DNA of 28,603 nt from the NCBI GenBank assembly GCA_035266685.1, contig DATFMX010000142.1, positions 1-28,603 on the forward strand, written 5' to 3'. Each line of letters begins with the position of its first letter. The first letter of the stretch is position 1. Position numbers and translations under genes: made by a program. The stretch is from VRUE01 sp035266685 (GTDB taxonomy: Bacteria; Actinomycetota; Thermoleophilia; Solirubrobacterales; 70-9). Shown one piece after another: positions 13,817-20,425 of this stretch. Under the pieces are notes generated by a model. It made no database searches. It was not told the origin of the DNA and saw only the letters and a program-made list of their open reading frames with translations.

Positions 13817-14596
13817 ATCGCTTCGCGTTCCGCAGCGGCGGGGAATGGGTTCCCGGGGCTGGCGATCGTCTCTCTGATCGCCCTGCTCGTCGCGCTCGCG
13901 CTCGCTCTCCTGGTCGCCCTGCAGCCCTGGAGCCCGACCCTTGTCGCGCCACGACTCGGTCTCGCGCCGGGCATCGGCGTCGGCCTCGGCGACGCGTCTC
14001 CTGTCGCGTCCGGGCGGGCGCTCACCGTCTCGCCGGCGCACCCGGTCGCCGGCGGCGGGACGGGCGCGCTCGTCTCGACCGCTGCGACCGCGGGCCAGGG
14101 GCCGCATCTCGTTGCCGGACTCGGACGCGCTCGGGCGGTCGGTCAGGCGGCGCCGGCCGCGCCGGTCGAAGCGACGCCCGAGGCGCCCGAGGCGCCGCAG
14201 CCCGTCGCCGAGCCCGAACCGCCGGCTCCCGCGCCCGAACCCGTGGCGACCCCGATCGCCGCACCCGTGCCGCAAGCCGCGCCGCAGCCCGTCGCCGTGC
14301 TCCCCAAGAGCCCGTCCGGTCTCGGCGGCGCCCCCTCGGGCCCCAGCGCCGCCGGCGCCGGTGGGCTCGGCGGGGTCGAAGGCGAAGCGCCCGAACTCGA
14401 AGAAGAAGAAGAAGCGGTCGAAGAAGAAGCCGAAGAAGAAGCGACCTCCGAAGGGGAAGGCGAATGCACGCCGCCCTTCTCGCTCTCCCACGAGGGCGCC
14501 GAGCACGAAGTCGCGCTCTGCTTCGAGGCCGTCGGCGGGGAAACGCGGCTCTACCTGCTGCTCGACGGCGCGCTGATCGACGTCGACGTACCCTGA
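13817..14596 (+). CDS. Single-pass membrane protein, Pro/Ala-rich and acidic; non-standard start
   Basis: About 259 residues in one open frame. It has a short N-terminal tail, one strong membrane helix (GLAIVSLIALLVALALALLV, about residues 14-33) and an extracytoplasmic Ala/Pro/Gly-rich linker (PEAPEAPQPVAEPEPPAPAP). A Glu-rich stretch follows (ELEEEEEAVEEEAEEEA). The small compact C-terminal domain reads CTPPFSLSHEG, then EVALCFEAVGG and RLYLLLDGALIDVDVP, with two Cys. High GC3 in this frame supports coding throughout. No ATG, GTG or TTG occurs in frame between the stop at 13805 and GTG 14243. The -10 spacing places the start at ATC 13817. Alternatives are a CTG start, a mutated ATG, a sequencing error, or a short protein from GTG 14243. 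Function unknown. Confidence 0.55.
   Translation: MASRSAAAGNGFPGLAIVSLIALLVALALALLVALQPWSPTLVAPRLGLAPGIGVGLGDASPVASGRALTVSPAHPVAGGGTGALVSTAATAGQGPHLVAGLGRARAVGQAAPAAPVEATPEAPEAPQPVAEPEPPAPAPEPVATPIAAPVPQAAPQPVAVLPKSPSGLGGAPSGPSAAGAGGLGGVEGEAPELEEEEEAVEEEAEEEATSEGEGECTPPFSLSHEGAEHEVALCFEAVGGETRLYLLLDGALIDVDVP
14399..14447 (+). repeat. GAA-rich low-complexity tract
   Basis: Runs of GAA triplets encode poly-Glu in the favoured frame; the +1-shifted frame would give poly-Lys. Neighbouring genes prefer GAG, so the tract is compositionally odd and could slip. Confidence 0.6.
14589..14594 (+). promoter_or_regulatory. -10 box of adhA inside the 3' end of the upstream gene
   Basis: TACCCT overlaps the last codons of the upstream gene and reaches the T of its TGA stop. 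It is followed by 6 nt and then ATG 14601. Confidence 0.4.
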
Positions 14597-14600
14597 GCCG

Positions 14601-15584
14601 ATGCGGGCGATGGTCCTGGAGCGCCAGGGCGAGCCGCTGCGGCTCGCCGAGCTGCCCGACCCCGAGCCGGGCCCCGGCCAGGTGCTGCTCGCCGTCGCCG
14701 CCTGCGGCGTCTGCCGCACCGACCTGCACATCGTCGACGGCGAGCTGAGCGAGCCGAAGCTGCCGCTGGTGCTCGGCCACCAGATCGTCGCCACGGTCGC
14801 CGGCGCGGGCGAGGGCGCGGAGCGCTTCGCGCCGGGGCAGCGGGTCGGCGTGCCCTGGCTCGGTTGGACCTGCGGCGTCTGCCGCTACTGCACCGGTGGC
14901 CGCGAGAACCTCTGCGACCGCGCCCGCTTCACCGGTTACGAGATCGACGGCGGCTACGCCGAGCTGGCGGTCGCCGACGAGCGCTTCTGCTTCCCGATCC
15001 CCGAGGGCTATGCCGACGAGCGGGCCGCGCCGCTGCTCTGCGCCGGGCTGATCGGCTACCGGGCGCTGCGCCTCGCCGGCGACGCCGAGCGACTCGGCTT
15101 CTACGGCTTCGGCGCCGCCGCCCACATGCTCTGCCAGCTCGCCGTGCATGAAGGCCGGCGCGTCTTCGCCTTCACCCGCGAGGGCGACGCGGAGGGGCAG
15201 GCGTTCGCCCGCAGCCTCGGCGCCGAGTGGGCGGGCGCCTCGGGAGAGGAGCCGCCGGAGCAGCTCGACGGCGCGATCGTCTTCGCCCCGCTCGGGCCGC
15301 TGATGACCGAGGCGCTGCGGGTCAGCGCCAAGGGGGCGCGGATCGTCAGCGCCGGCATCCACATGAGCGACATCCCGTCCTTCCCCTACGACCAGCTGTG
15401 GGGCGAGCGCTCGCTCTCCTCGGTCGCCAACCTGACGCGCCGCGACGGCGAGGAGTTCCTCGCCCTGGCCCCGCAGGTGCCGATCGAGACCCGGATCGAG
15501 GTCCACCCGCTCGAGGACGCCAACGAGGCGATCGACTCGATCCGCAGCGGCGCGCTCGAGGGCGCCGCGGTGCTGAAGATCTAG
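14601..15584 (+). CDS. adhA: Zinc-dependent alcohol dehydrogenase, AdhA type
   Basis: An NAD(P)-dependent medium-chain dehydrogenase of 327 residues. The N-terminal GroES-like domain holds the catalytic zinc site with CGVCRTDLHIVDGEL and GHQIVATV; GHQ replaces the common GHE, as in AdhA/AdhP-like enzymes. The structural zinc loop CGVCRYCTGGRENLC has four Cys. A Rossmann domain follows (LGFYGFGAAAHMLCQLA) and the end is short (IRSGALEGAAVLKI). The product oxidises alcohols or reduces aldehydes; the natural substrate is unknown. A -10-like TACCCT lies 6 nt before the ATG. The stop codon shares the CTAG palindrome with the stop of the convergent cofE. Its place between F420 genes may be chance; it is a nicotinamide enzyme by sequence. 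Confidence 0.9.
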   Translation: MRAMVLERQGEPLRLAELPDPEPGPGQVLLAVAACGVCRTDLHIVDGELSEPKLPLVLGHQIVATVAGAGEGAERFAPGQRVGVPWLGWTCGVCRYCTGGRENLCDRARFTGYEIDGGYAELAVADERFCFPIPEGYADERAAPLLCAGLIGYRALRLAGDAERLGFYGFGAAAHMLCQLAVHEGRRVFAFTREGDAEGQAFARSLGAEWAGASGEEPPEQLDGAIVFAPLGPLMTEALRVSAKGARIVSAGIHMSDIPSFPYDQLWGERSLSSVANLTRRDGEEFLALAPQVPIETRIEVHPLEDANEAIDSIRSGALEGAAVLKI

Positions 15585-16327
15585 CGGAAGAGGTCCTCGC
15601 CCTTCGGCCGGTTCAGCGCCACCGCCCCCGGGCCATCCTCTGCGGTGATGTGGCGGGCGAGGCCGCGGATGACGACGGCGGGGACGCGGCTGGCCTTGTT
15701 GCGGACCAGGTCGGCGGCGGCGGCGACCTCGTCGGCGATCGCGATCAGGGTGCCCTCGAGCTCGCGGCCGGAGGCGTCGGCGCGGCCTCGCCAGTCGTCG
15801 AGCGGGGCGATGCCGGCACAGCCGATCGCCGCCTCGGCCTGGCCGAGGCGCCAGGCGCGGCCGAAGCTGTCGGCGACGATCACGGCGGGCGCGACGCCGG
15901 CCTCGGCGCGGATCTCCGCCCGGATCCGGCGCGCCGAGGCGTCGGGGTCCTCGGGCAGCAGGCAGACCGTGCCCTCCTCGGGCAGGTTGGAGCTGTCGAT
16001 GCCGGCGTTGGCGCAGACGAAGCCGTGGTGGGTCTCGACGATCAGCACGCCGCGCTCCGCCCGCAGCACCTCGCGGCTCTCTTCGAGGATCAGCTCGACC
16101 AGCGCCGGGTCCTTGCCCAGCACGGTCGCCAGGCGCCGCGCCTCGCCGCCGGGGATCGCGCTGGACATGTGGCGCACGCGCCCCTCGGCCTTGGAGACGA
16201 TCTTCTGCGAGATGACGACCACATCGCCCTCATGGAGCTCCAACCGAGCGGCGATCTCTCCACCCACCGCCATTCCCTCGCTCACCTCGGGCAGGCCCGG
16301 GACGCCGATCACGCGCAGCTCGTCCAT
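15581..16327 (-). CDS. cofE: Coenzyme F420-0:L-glutamate ligase CofE
   Basis: Adds L-glutamates to F420-0 (or dehydro-F420-0) using GTP; last biosynthetic step here. The 248-residue product covers only the CofE ligase domain: SQKIVSKAEGRVRHMSS, ILEESREVLRAERGVLIVET, GFVCANAGIDSSN and VADSFGRAWRLGQAEAAIG. It lacks the C-terminal FMN nitroreductase-like domain of mycobacterial FbiB, which reduces dehydro-F420-0. The ATG overlaps the last base of the cofC stop (TGATG), so translation is coupled. It is the last gene of the fno-cofD-cofC-cofE operon. Its TAG stop overlaps that of convergent adhA. Confidence 0.93.
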   Translation of the reverse strand: MDELRVIGVPGLPEVSEGMAVGGEIAARLELHEGDVVVISQKIVSKAEGRVRHMSSAIPGGEARRLATVLGKDPALVELILEESREVLRAERGVLIVETHHGFVCANAGIDSSNLPEEGTVCLLPEDPDASARRIRAEIRAEAGVAPAVIVADSFGRAWRLGQAEAAIGCAGIAPLDDWRGRADASGRELEGTLIAIADEVAAAADLVRNKASRVPAVVIRGLARHITAEDGPGAVALNRPKGEDLFR

Positions 16328-16968
16328 CAGATGCCCAGCGCCTTCGCCGTGCGGCGCGCCCGGCCCGGCCGTTCGGCGAGCTCGCGGGTCAGCGCGACGA
16401 CGTCTCCCGGCGTGTCGAGGTCGAGCGCCAGTGAGGCCAGCTCCTCGACCGCGAAGGGGACGCCCGCCTCGCGCGCCGCGGCGACATGGCGGGCGCAGCT
16501 GTCCTCGCCGAAGGCCGGGCGGATCGCCTCCGGCGGGCGGAGGACGAGCGCGTTGGTGCCGGTCCCATGGCGGTCGGGGACGATCGCCACGTAGCTTGCC
16601 GGCAGCCCGGTCAGCAGCCGGTCGAGCTCGCGCGGGTCGAGCAGCGGACAGTCGCCGGGCAGCAGGACGACGCACTCGGCGCCGTCGGCCTCGGCGCGGG
16701 CGATGCCGGCCAGCGTGGCGGTGACATGGCCCTCGTCGGCCGGGTCGGGGACGACCTCGCAGCCGGCCGCCCCCGCCAGATCCTGCGCCCGCGGCTCGCC
16801 GCTGACGACGATCGTGCGCTCGACCGAGCGCGCCTCGCCGATCGCCTCGAGCGAGTCCTCGAGCATCGCCGCGACCAGCCCGCGGCGGCGCTCCTCGTCG
16901 AGCCCGATCGCCAGCCGCTGCTTCGCCGCGGCGAAGCGCTTCACCGGCAGGACGGCGGTGGCCTTCAC
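16327..16968 (-). CDS. cofC: Phospholactate/phosphoenolpyruvate guanylyltransferase CofC (FbiD)
   Basis: Activates 2-phospho-L-lactate or phosphoenolpyruvate with GTP for transfer to FO. The 213-residue nucleotidyltransferase shows the N-terminal LPVKRFAAAKQRLA nucleotide-binding segment, the metal-binding VVLLPGDCPLLDP strand-loop, VPDRHGTGTNALVL and FGEDSCARHVAAA. In actinobacteria studied so far the enzyme (FbiD) uses phosphoenolpyruvate; which substrate is used here cannot be read from the sequence. It overlaps cofD upstream by 4 nt (ATGA) and cofE downstream by 1 nt, giving tight translational coupling. Confidence 0.93.
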   Translation of the reverse strand: MKATAVLPVKRFAAAKQRLAIGLDEERRRGLVAAMLEDSLEAIGEARSVERTIVVSGEPRAQDLAGAAGCEVVPDPADEGHVTATLAGIARAEADGAECVVLLPGDCPLLDPRELDRLLTGLPASYVAIVPDRHGTGTNALVLRPPEAIRPAFGEDSCARHVAAAREAGVPFAVEELASLALDLDTPGDVVALTRELAERPGRARRTAKALGI

Positions 16969-17891
16969 GCGCCGATGAGTTCGGCGGCGTAGTCGAGCAC
17001 GATGCGCGCCAGGCGGGCGCGCCCGGCCGGCCCGTCCATCAGCGTCGGCGCCGCCAGCGTCGGAATCTCCTCCGGCGGCGGGTCGGGGTCGGCCTCGTCG
17101 ACCACCATCGCGCCGACCAGCCCCGCGTACAGCGAGGCGACGCCGGCGGCGGTCGAGGGCCGCCCGACCGCGGCCATGAAGCGCTCGGTCGGGCCCTTGA
17201 CGACCTCGCCGGCGACGTAGGGGCTGACCGCGAGCACCGGCGCGCCGGAGGCGACGATCGCCTCGCGGATGCCGGGCACGGCGAGGATCGGGCCGATGCT
17301 GATCACCGGGTTCGACGGGCCGATCACGATCGCCTCGGCGTCGGCCAGCGCCGCCAGCACCTCGGGGCTCGACTCGGCCTCGGCGATCCCTTCCAGCTCG
17401 ACCGCGTGTACCTCGGCGGCGCCGCCGTCGAGGATCAGGTACTCCTGCAGAGCGCGCCGGCCCGCCGCCGTCGTCACCCAGGTGCGCACCGGCGCGTCGC
17501 TCATCGGCAGCACCCGCGCCTCGACCCCGAGCCCGCGGGCGATCTGCGCCTGCGCGTCGGTCGGCCGGCCGCCCTCGGCGAGGAACTGGCGCCGGTAGAG
17601 GCAGGCGGCGAGGTCGCGGTCCGAGAGGCTGAACCAGTCCGGCGCGCCGAGCCGCGAGAGGCGCTCGAAGACGGTGAAGCTGTCGTCGCGCAGCCCCCAG
17701 CCGCGCTCCGGGTCGATTTCGCCGCTCAGCCAGTAGGTGACGAGGTCGGGGTCGGGGGAGACGTGGACGCCGAGCACCTCGACGTCGTCGGCGGTGTTGG
17801 CGATCACCGCCAGCTCGGCGCCGATCTCCTCCTGCATCCCGGCGGCCAGTTTGGCGCCGCCGGTGCCGCCGGCGAGCAGCGCGACCCTCAT
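16965..17891 (-). CDS. cofD: 2-phospho-L-lactate transferase CofD (FbiA)
   Basis: Joins FO to the activated phospho-C3 unit made by CofC, giving F420-0 or dehydro-F420-0. The 308-residue protein starts with the GGTGGAKLAAGM glycine-rich loop. It carries the NTADDVEVLGVHVSPDPD metal/nucleotide site, DRDLAACLYRR, VIGPSNPVISIGPIL and SPYVAGEVVKGP, all typical of CofD. The start is ATG 17891, 7 nt after the fno stop. Its 3' end overlaps cofC by 4 nt. Length is normal for the family. Confidence 0.95.
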   Translation of the reverse strand: MRVALLAGGTGGAKLAAGMQEEIGAELAVIANTADDVEVLGVHVSPDPDLVTYWLSGEIDPERGWGLRDDSFTVFERLSRLGAPDWFSLSDRDLAACLYRRQFLAEGGRPTDAQAQIARGLGVEARVLPMSDAPVRTWVTTAAGRRALQEYLILDGGAAEVHAVELEGIAEAESSPEVLAALADAEAIVIGPSNPVISIGPILAVPGIREAIVASGAPVLAVSPYVAGEVVKGPTERFMAAVGRPSTAAGVASLYAGLVGAMVVDEADPDPPPEEIPTLAAPTLMDGPAGRARLARIVLDYAAELIGA

Positions 17892-17898
17892 CGCGGCA

Positions 17899-18594
17899 TC
17901 ACGCCCAGTGGTCGCCCTCGGGAAGCCCGGTCAGCTTGATCCCGGCGTGGGTCTTGTAGCGGACGTTGACCGAGATCAGCAGCGGCGTCAGCTGCTCGAC
18001 TATCCGCGCCGTCTCGAGCGGGCCGGCGTTGACCGGGCGCAGGCCGGGGATCAGCTCGATCAGCCGCGCGACCCGCGCCTTGTCGGCCTTGCGGTCGCCG
18101 CAGACGAGCACATCCTCGTCGAGCGTCGCGTCGGGGTCGCCGAGGCCGGCGGCGCCGACCGAGTGCAGGGCGGCGACCACGGTGACGCCGTCGGGGACCA
18201 TCTCCTGCGCCTGCTGCGCGGCCGAGCCCTGCCAGACGCCGAGCGTGCGGGTCGCCTTGCCGCTGACCGCGGCGGCGAGCGGAACCGTGCAGTCGACCAG
18301 GATCTGGCCCGGCCGCAGCGCCTCGCGCAGGTTGTTGAGGTTCTCCGACTGGGCGCGGAAGGGGACGGTGAGGAAGACGACCTCGCCGCGCTGCGCGGCA
18401 TCCTCGTTGAGCGCGCCCTCGACCGCGGCCCCGGGGACGGCCTCGCGCAGCTTCGCCGCCGCCTGCTCGGCGCGCTCGGCGGAGCGCGACCCGATGACGA
18501 CGGGACGGCCGGCCTGCGCCCAGCGCAGCGCCAGGCCGGCGCCAAGGGCGCCGGTGCCGCCGACGATCGGTATCGGTTCAGGCTCGCTCGACAT
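17899..18594 (-). CDS. fno: NADPH-dependent F420 reductase
   Basis: Exchanges hydride between F420 and NADP(H), supplying or draining reduced F420. The 231-residue Rossmann protein begins PIPIVGGTGALGAGLALRWA and has GSRSAERA, the loop that commonly recognises the NADP phosphate. VVFLTVPFRAQSENL, LVDCTVPL and the C-terminal NAGPLETARIVEQLTPLLISVN block are characteristic of Fno/NpdG. The start is ATG 18594; an adjacent upstream TTG at 18597 is also in frame. It is the first gene of the operon with cofD, cofC and cofE, so F420 synthesis and reduction are co-expressed. Divergent from the SDR gene across a 92-nt gap. Confidence 0.93.
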   Translation of the reverse strand: MSSEPEPIPIVGGTGALGAGLALRWAQAGRPVVIGSRSAERAEQAAAKLREAVPGAAVEGALNEDAAQRGEVVFLTVPFRAQSENLNNLREALRPGQILVDCTVPLAAAVSGKATRTLGVWQGSAAQQAQEMVPDGVTVVAALHSVGAAGLGDPDATLDEDVLVCGDRKADKARVARLIELIPGLRPVNAGPLETARIVEQLTPLLISVNVRYKTHAGIKLTGLPEGDHWA

Positions 18595-18647
18595 CAATGG
18601 ATCGCGCTTCGCTCCCTCACGAAGAATCAGATATGGACGTTCGGTCG

Positions 18648-18669
18648 CTCCGCGCTCACGGTCGCGGAG
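18648..18669. promoter_or_regulatory. Inverted repeat in front of the SDR promoter
   Basis: CTCCGCG and CGCGGAG (perfect 7-nt arms, 8-nt spacer) end 2 nt before the TATGCT -10 box of the SDR gene. They cover its -35 region. Possible operator of a divergent promoter. Confidence 0.35.
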
Positions 18670-18671
18670 TC

Positions 18672-18677
18672 TATGCT
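18672..18677 (+). promoter_or_regulatory. -10 box of the SDR gene
   Basis: TATGCT lies 9 nt before ATG 18687 with no purine-rich ribosome site between. It supports this start over the in-frame extension to 18597. Confidence 0.5.
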
Positions 18678-18686
18678 GAGCCGCCT

Positions 18687-19421
18687 ATGAGGCTGGAGGG
18701 ACGCAAAGCGCTGGTCACCGGCGGCGCCAGCGGAATCGGCGCGGCGATCGCCGCGCGGCTCGCCGCCGAGGGGGCCGAGGTCTGGATCGGCGACGTCGAC
18801 TCCGAGGGCGCGGCGCGCGTCGCCGGCGAGGTCAACGGCCACTCGCTGACCCTAGACGTCACCGACCTCGAGTCGGCGCGGGCCGCGGTCGAGCAGATCG
18901 GCGTGCTCGATGTGCTGATCAACAACGCCGGCACCGACGAGTTCGGCTTCTTCACCTACACCGCGCCCGAGCAGTGGCAGCGCGTGCTCGCGGTCAACCT
19001 CGTCGGCGTGCTCAACTGCACCCACGCGGCGCTGCCCGGCATGCAAGAGGCGGGCTACGGCCGGATCGTCAGCATCTCCTCCGAGGCGGGACGCGTGGGG
19101 TCGAAGGGCTCCGCCGTCTACTCGGCGGCGAAGGGGGGCGTGATCGCCTTCATGAAGGTGATCGCGCGCGAGAACGCCCGCTACGGCGTCACCGCCAACT
19201 CGATCGCCCCGGGGCCGATCGAGACGCCGCTGCTGATGGGCGCCGAGGAGTTCGGCGAGATCGGCGCCAAATTGATCGAGAACATGAAAGAGGGCACGCA
19301 GATGAAGCGGCTCGGCCAGCCCGACGAGGTCGCCGCCGCGGTCGCCTTCCTCGCCTCCGACGACGCCTCCTACGTGACCGGCGAGACGCTCGGCGTCAGC
19401 GGCGGCCTCGGCATGGTCTGA
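18687..19421 (+). CDS. Short-chain dehydrogenase/reductase, BadH/FabG-like
   Basis: A 244-residue NAD(P)-dependent oxidoreductase. It has TGGASGIG at the cofactor loop (about residues 12-19), WIGDVD ending the second strand with an Asp that favours NAD(H), NNAG, catalytic Ser in VSISSEAGRVG, YSAAK (Tyr and Lys), and APGPIETPLL. The RVGSKGSAVYSAAKGG block and the terminal VSGGLGMV recall 2-hydroxycyclohexanecarboxyl-CoA dehydrogenase (BadH) more than FabG, but the substrate is open. The in-frame extension to 18597 was rejected because it crosses the promoter and overlaps the fno start region. Palindromic copy B begins right after its stop. Confidence 0.88.
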   Translation: MRLEGRKALVTGGASGIGAAIAARLAAEGAEVWIGDVDSEGAARVAGEVNGHSLTLDVTDLESARAAVEQIGVLDVLINNAGTDEFGFFTYTAPEQWQRVLAVNLVGVLNCTHAALPGMQEAGYGRIVSISSEAGRVGSKGSAVYSAAKGGVIAFMKVIARENARYGVTANSIAPGPIETPLLMGAEEFGEIGAKLIENMKEGTQMKRLGQPDEVAAAVAFLASDDASYVTGETLGVSGGLGMV

Positions 19422-19469
19422 GCGCATCCGACATTGACCACACCAGGGTGGGGTCAATGTCGGATACGC
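19422..19469. repeat. Palindromic intergenic element, copy B
   Basis: 23-nt arms (21 pairs), left arm starting GCGCATCCGACATTGACC, begin right after the SDR stop and end 2 nt before the mvaB -10 box. It is homologous to 4196-4245. Two positions in the left arm differ from copy A and the paired positions in the right arm differ to match, so pairing is kept. Confidence 0.8.
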
Positions 19470-19470
19470 C

Positions 19471-19476
19471 TAATCT
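19471..19476 (+). promoter_or_regulatory. -10 box of mvaB, leaderless geometry
   Basis: TAATCT is followed by CTCGCC (6 nt) and then ATG 19483. The hairpin of copy B lies directly upstream, where a -35 would be. Confidence 0.55.
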
Positions 19477-19482
19477 CTCGCC

Positions 19483-20415
19483 ATGGCCGAGTTGCCCAGC
19501 AGCGTGCGGATCCGTGAGGTGGGGCCTCGCGACGGGTTCCAGAACGAGCCGGAGACGATCCCGACGGCGGCGAAGGTGCGGCTGGTCGACCTGCTCTCGG
19601 CGAGCGGGCTGGGGCGGATCGAGGTGACCTCGTTCGTGCGGCCCGATGTGATCCCGCAGCTCTCCGACGCCGAGGAGCTGCTGCGCGGGGTGCAGCGGCG
19701 CGAGGACGTCTCCTTCTCGGTGCTGATACCCAACGAGCGCGGGCTGGAGCGGGCGCTGGGGTTGCGCGAGCGCTTCGACGAGGTCAACGTCTTCGTCTCC
19801 GCCTCCGAGACGCACAACCGCAAGAACGTCAACCGCTCGGTCGAGGACTCGCTGGCCGGGCTGGAGCGGACGCTGGCGACGGCGGGCGAGGCGGGGCTGC
19901 GGCGCGAGGGCGTCATCTCGACCTCCTTCGGCTGCCCCTACGAGGGCGAGGTGGCGCCGGAGCGCGTCTTCGCGATCGCCGAGCGGCTCGCCGCCGCGGG
20001 CTGCGAGGAGATCGGCTTCGGCGACACGACCGGGATGGCCAACCCGCGCCAGGTCGGCGAGTTCTTCGCCGCGGCGCGCGAGCGGCTCGCCGGGGTGGAG
20101 TTGACGGCGCACTTCCACAACACGCGCGGGCAGGGCCTGGCGAACGTGCTGGCGGCGTTCGAGCGTGGCGTCGACTCCTTCGAGTCGAGCTTCGGCGAGC
20201 TCGGCGGCTGCCCGGTGCCGCCCGGGGCGACCGGCAACGTGGCGACCGAGGATGTGGTCTCGATGCTGCACGAGATGGGCATCGAGACGGGGGTCGACCT
20301 GCCGCGCCTGCTCGAAGCCTCGCGGGCGGCGCAGGAGGCGCTCGGCCGGCCGCTCGGCGCCCACGTACTCACCGCCGGCCCGGTCGACTGGCTCGGTAGC
20401 CAGTCCGCCGAATAG
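19483..20415 (+). CDS. mvaB: Hydroxymethylglutaryl-CoA lyase
   Basis: Cleaves HMG-CoA to acetoacetate and acetyl-CoA, the last step of leucine degradation. The 310-residue TIM-barrel enzyme has the N-terminal REVGPRDGFQNEP with the metal Asp, EVTSFVRPDVIPQLSDAEE, the AHFHNTRGQGLAN metal His pair, and the active-site loop ELGGCPVPPGATGNVATEDV with its catalytic Cys and the GNVATED signature. Length is normal. The acyl-CoA carboxylase subunit follows after 10 nt, and acetoacetyl-CoA synthetase lies 3.7 kb on. Context thus fits leucine/isovaleryl-CoA or ketone-body catabolism. The stop TAG forms the start of the -10 box of the next gene. Confidence 0.94.
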   Translation: MAELPSSVRIREVGPRDGFQNEPETIPTAAKVRLVDLLSASGLGRIEVTSFVRPDVIPQLSDAEELLRGVQRREDVSFSVLIPNERGLERALGLRERFDEVNVFVSASETHNRKNVNRSVEDSLAGLERTLATAGEAGLRREGVISTSFGCPYEGEVAPERVFAIAERLAAAGCEEIGFGDTTGMANPRQVGEFFAAARERLAGVELTAHFHNTRGQGLANVLAAFERGVDSFESSFGELGGCPVPPGATGNVATEDVVSMLHEMGIETGVDLPRLLEASRAAQEALGRPLGAHVLTAGPVDWLGSQSAE

Positions 20416-20418
20416 GCT
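20413..20418 (+). promoter_or_regulatory. -10 box built on the mvaB stop codon
   Basis: TAGGCT includes the TAG stop of mvaB (20413-20415). It is followed by 7 nt and then GTG 20426. Confidence 0.5.
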
Positions 20419-20425
20419 CCCGGCC

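Noticed and set aside
11436..13952. Very long open frame on the minus strand opposite fbiC
   Set aside because: It is an antisense shadow caused by high GC3. Its composition (His/Arg/Leu/Gly/Asp-rich, no domain) is not protein-like and fbiC is unambiguous.
13941..14576. Lys/Arg-rich open frame overlapping the membrane-protein gene
   Set aside because: Its codon third positions are not GC-biased as expected. The other frame has the membrane helix and a compact C-terminus ending just before adhA.
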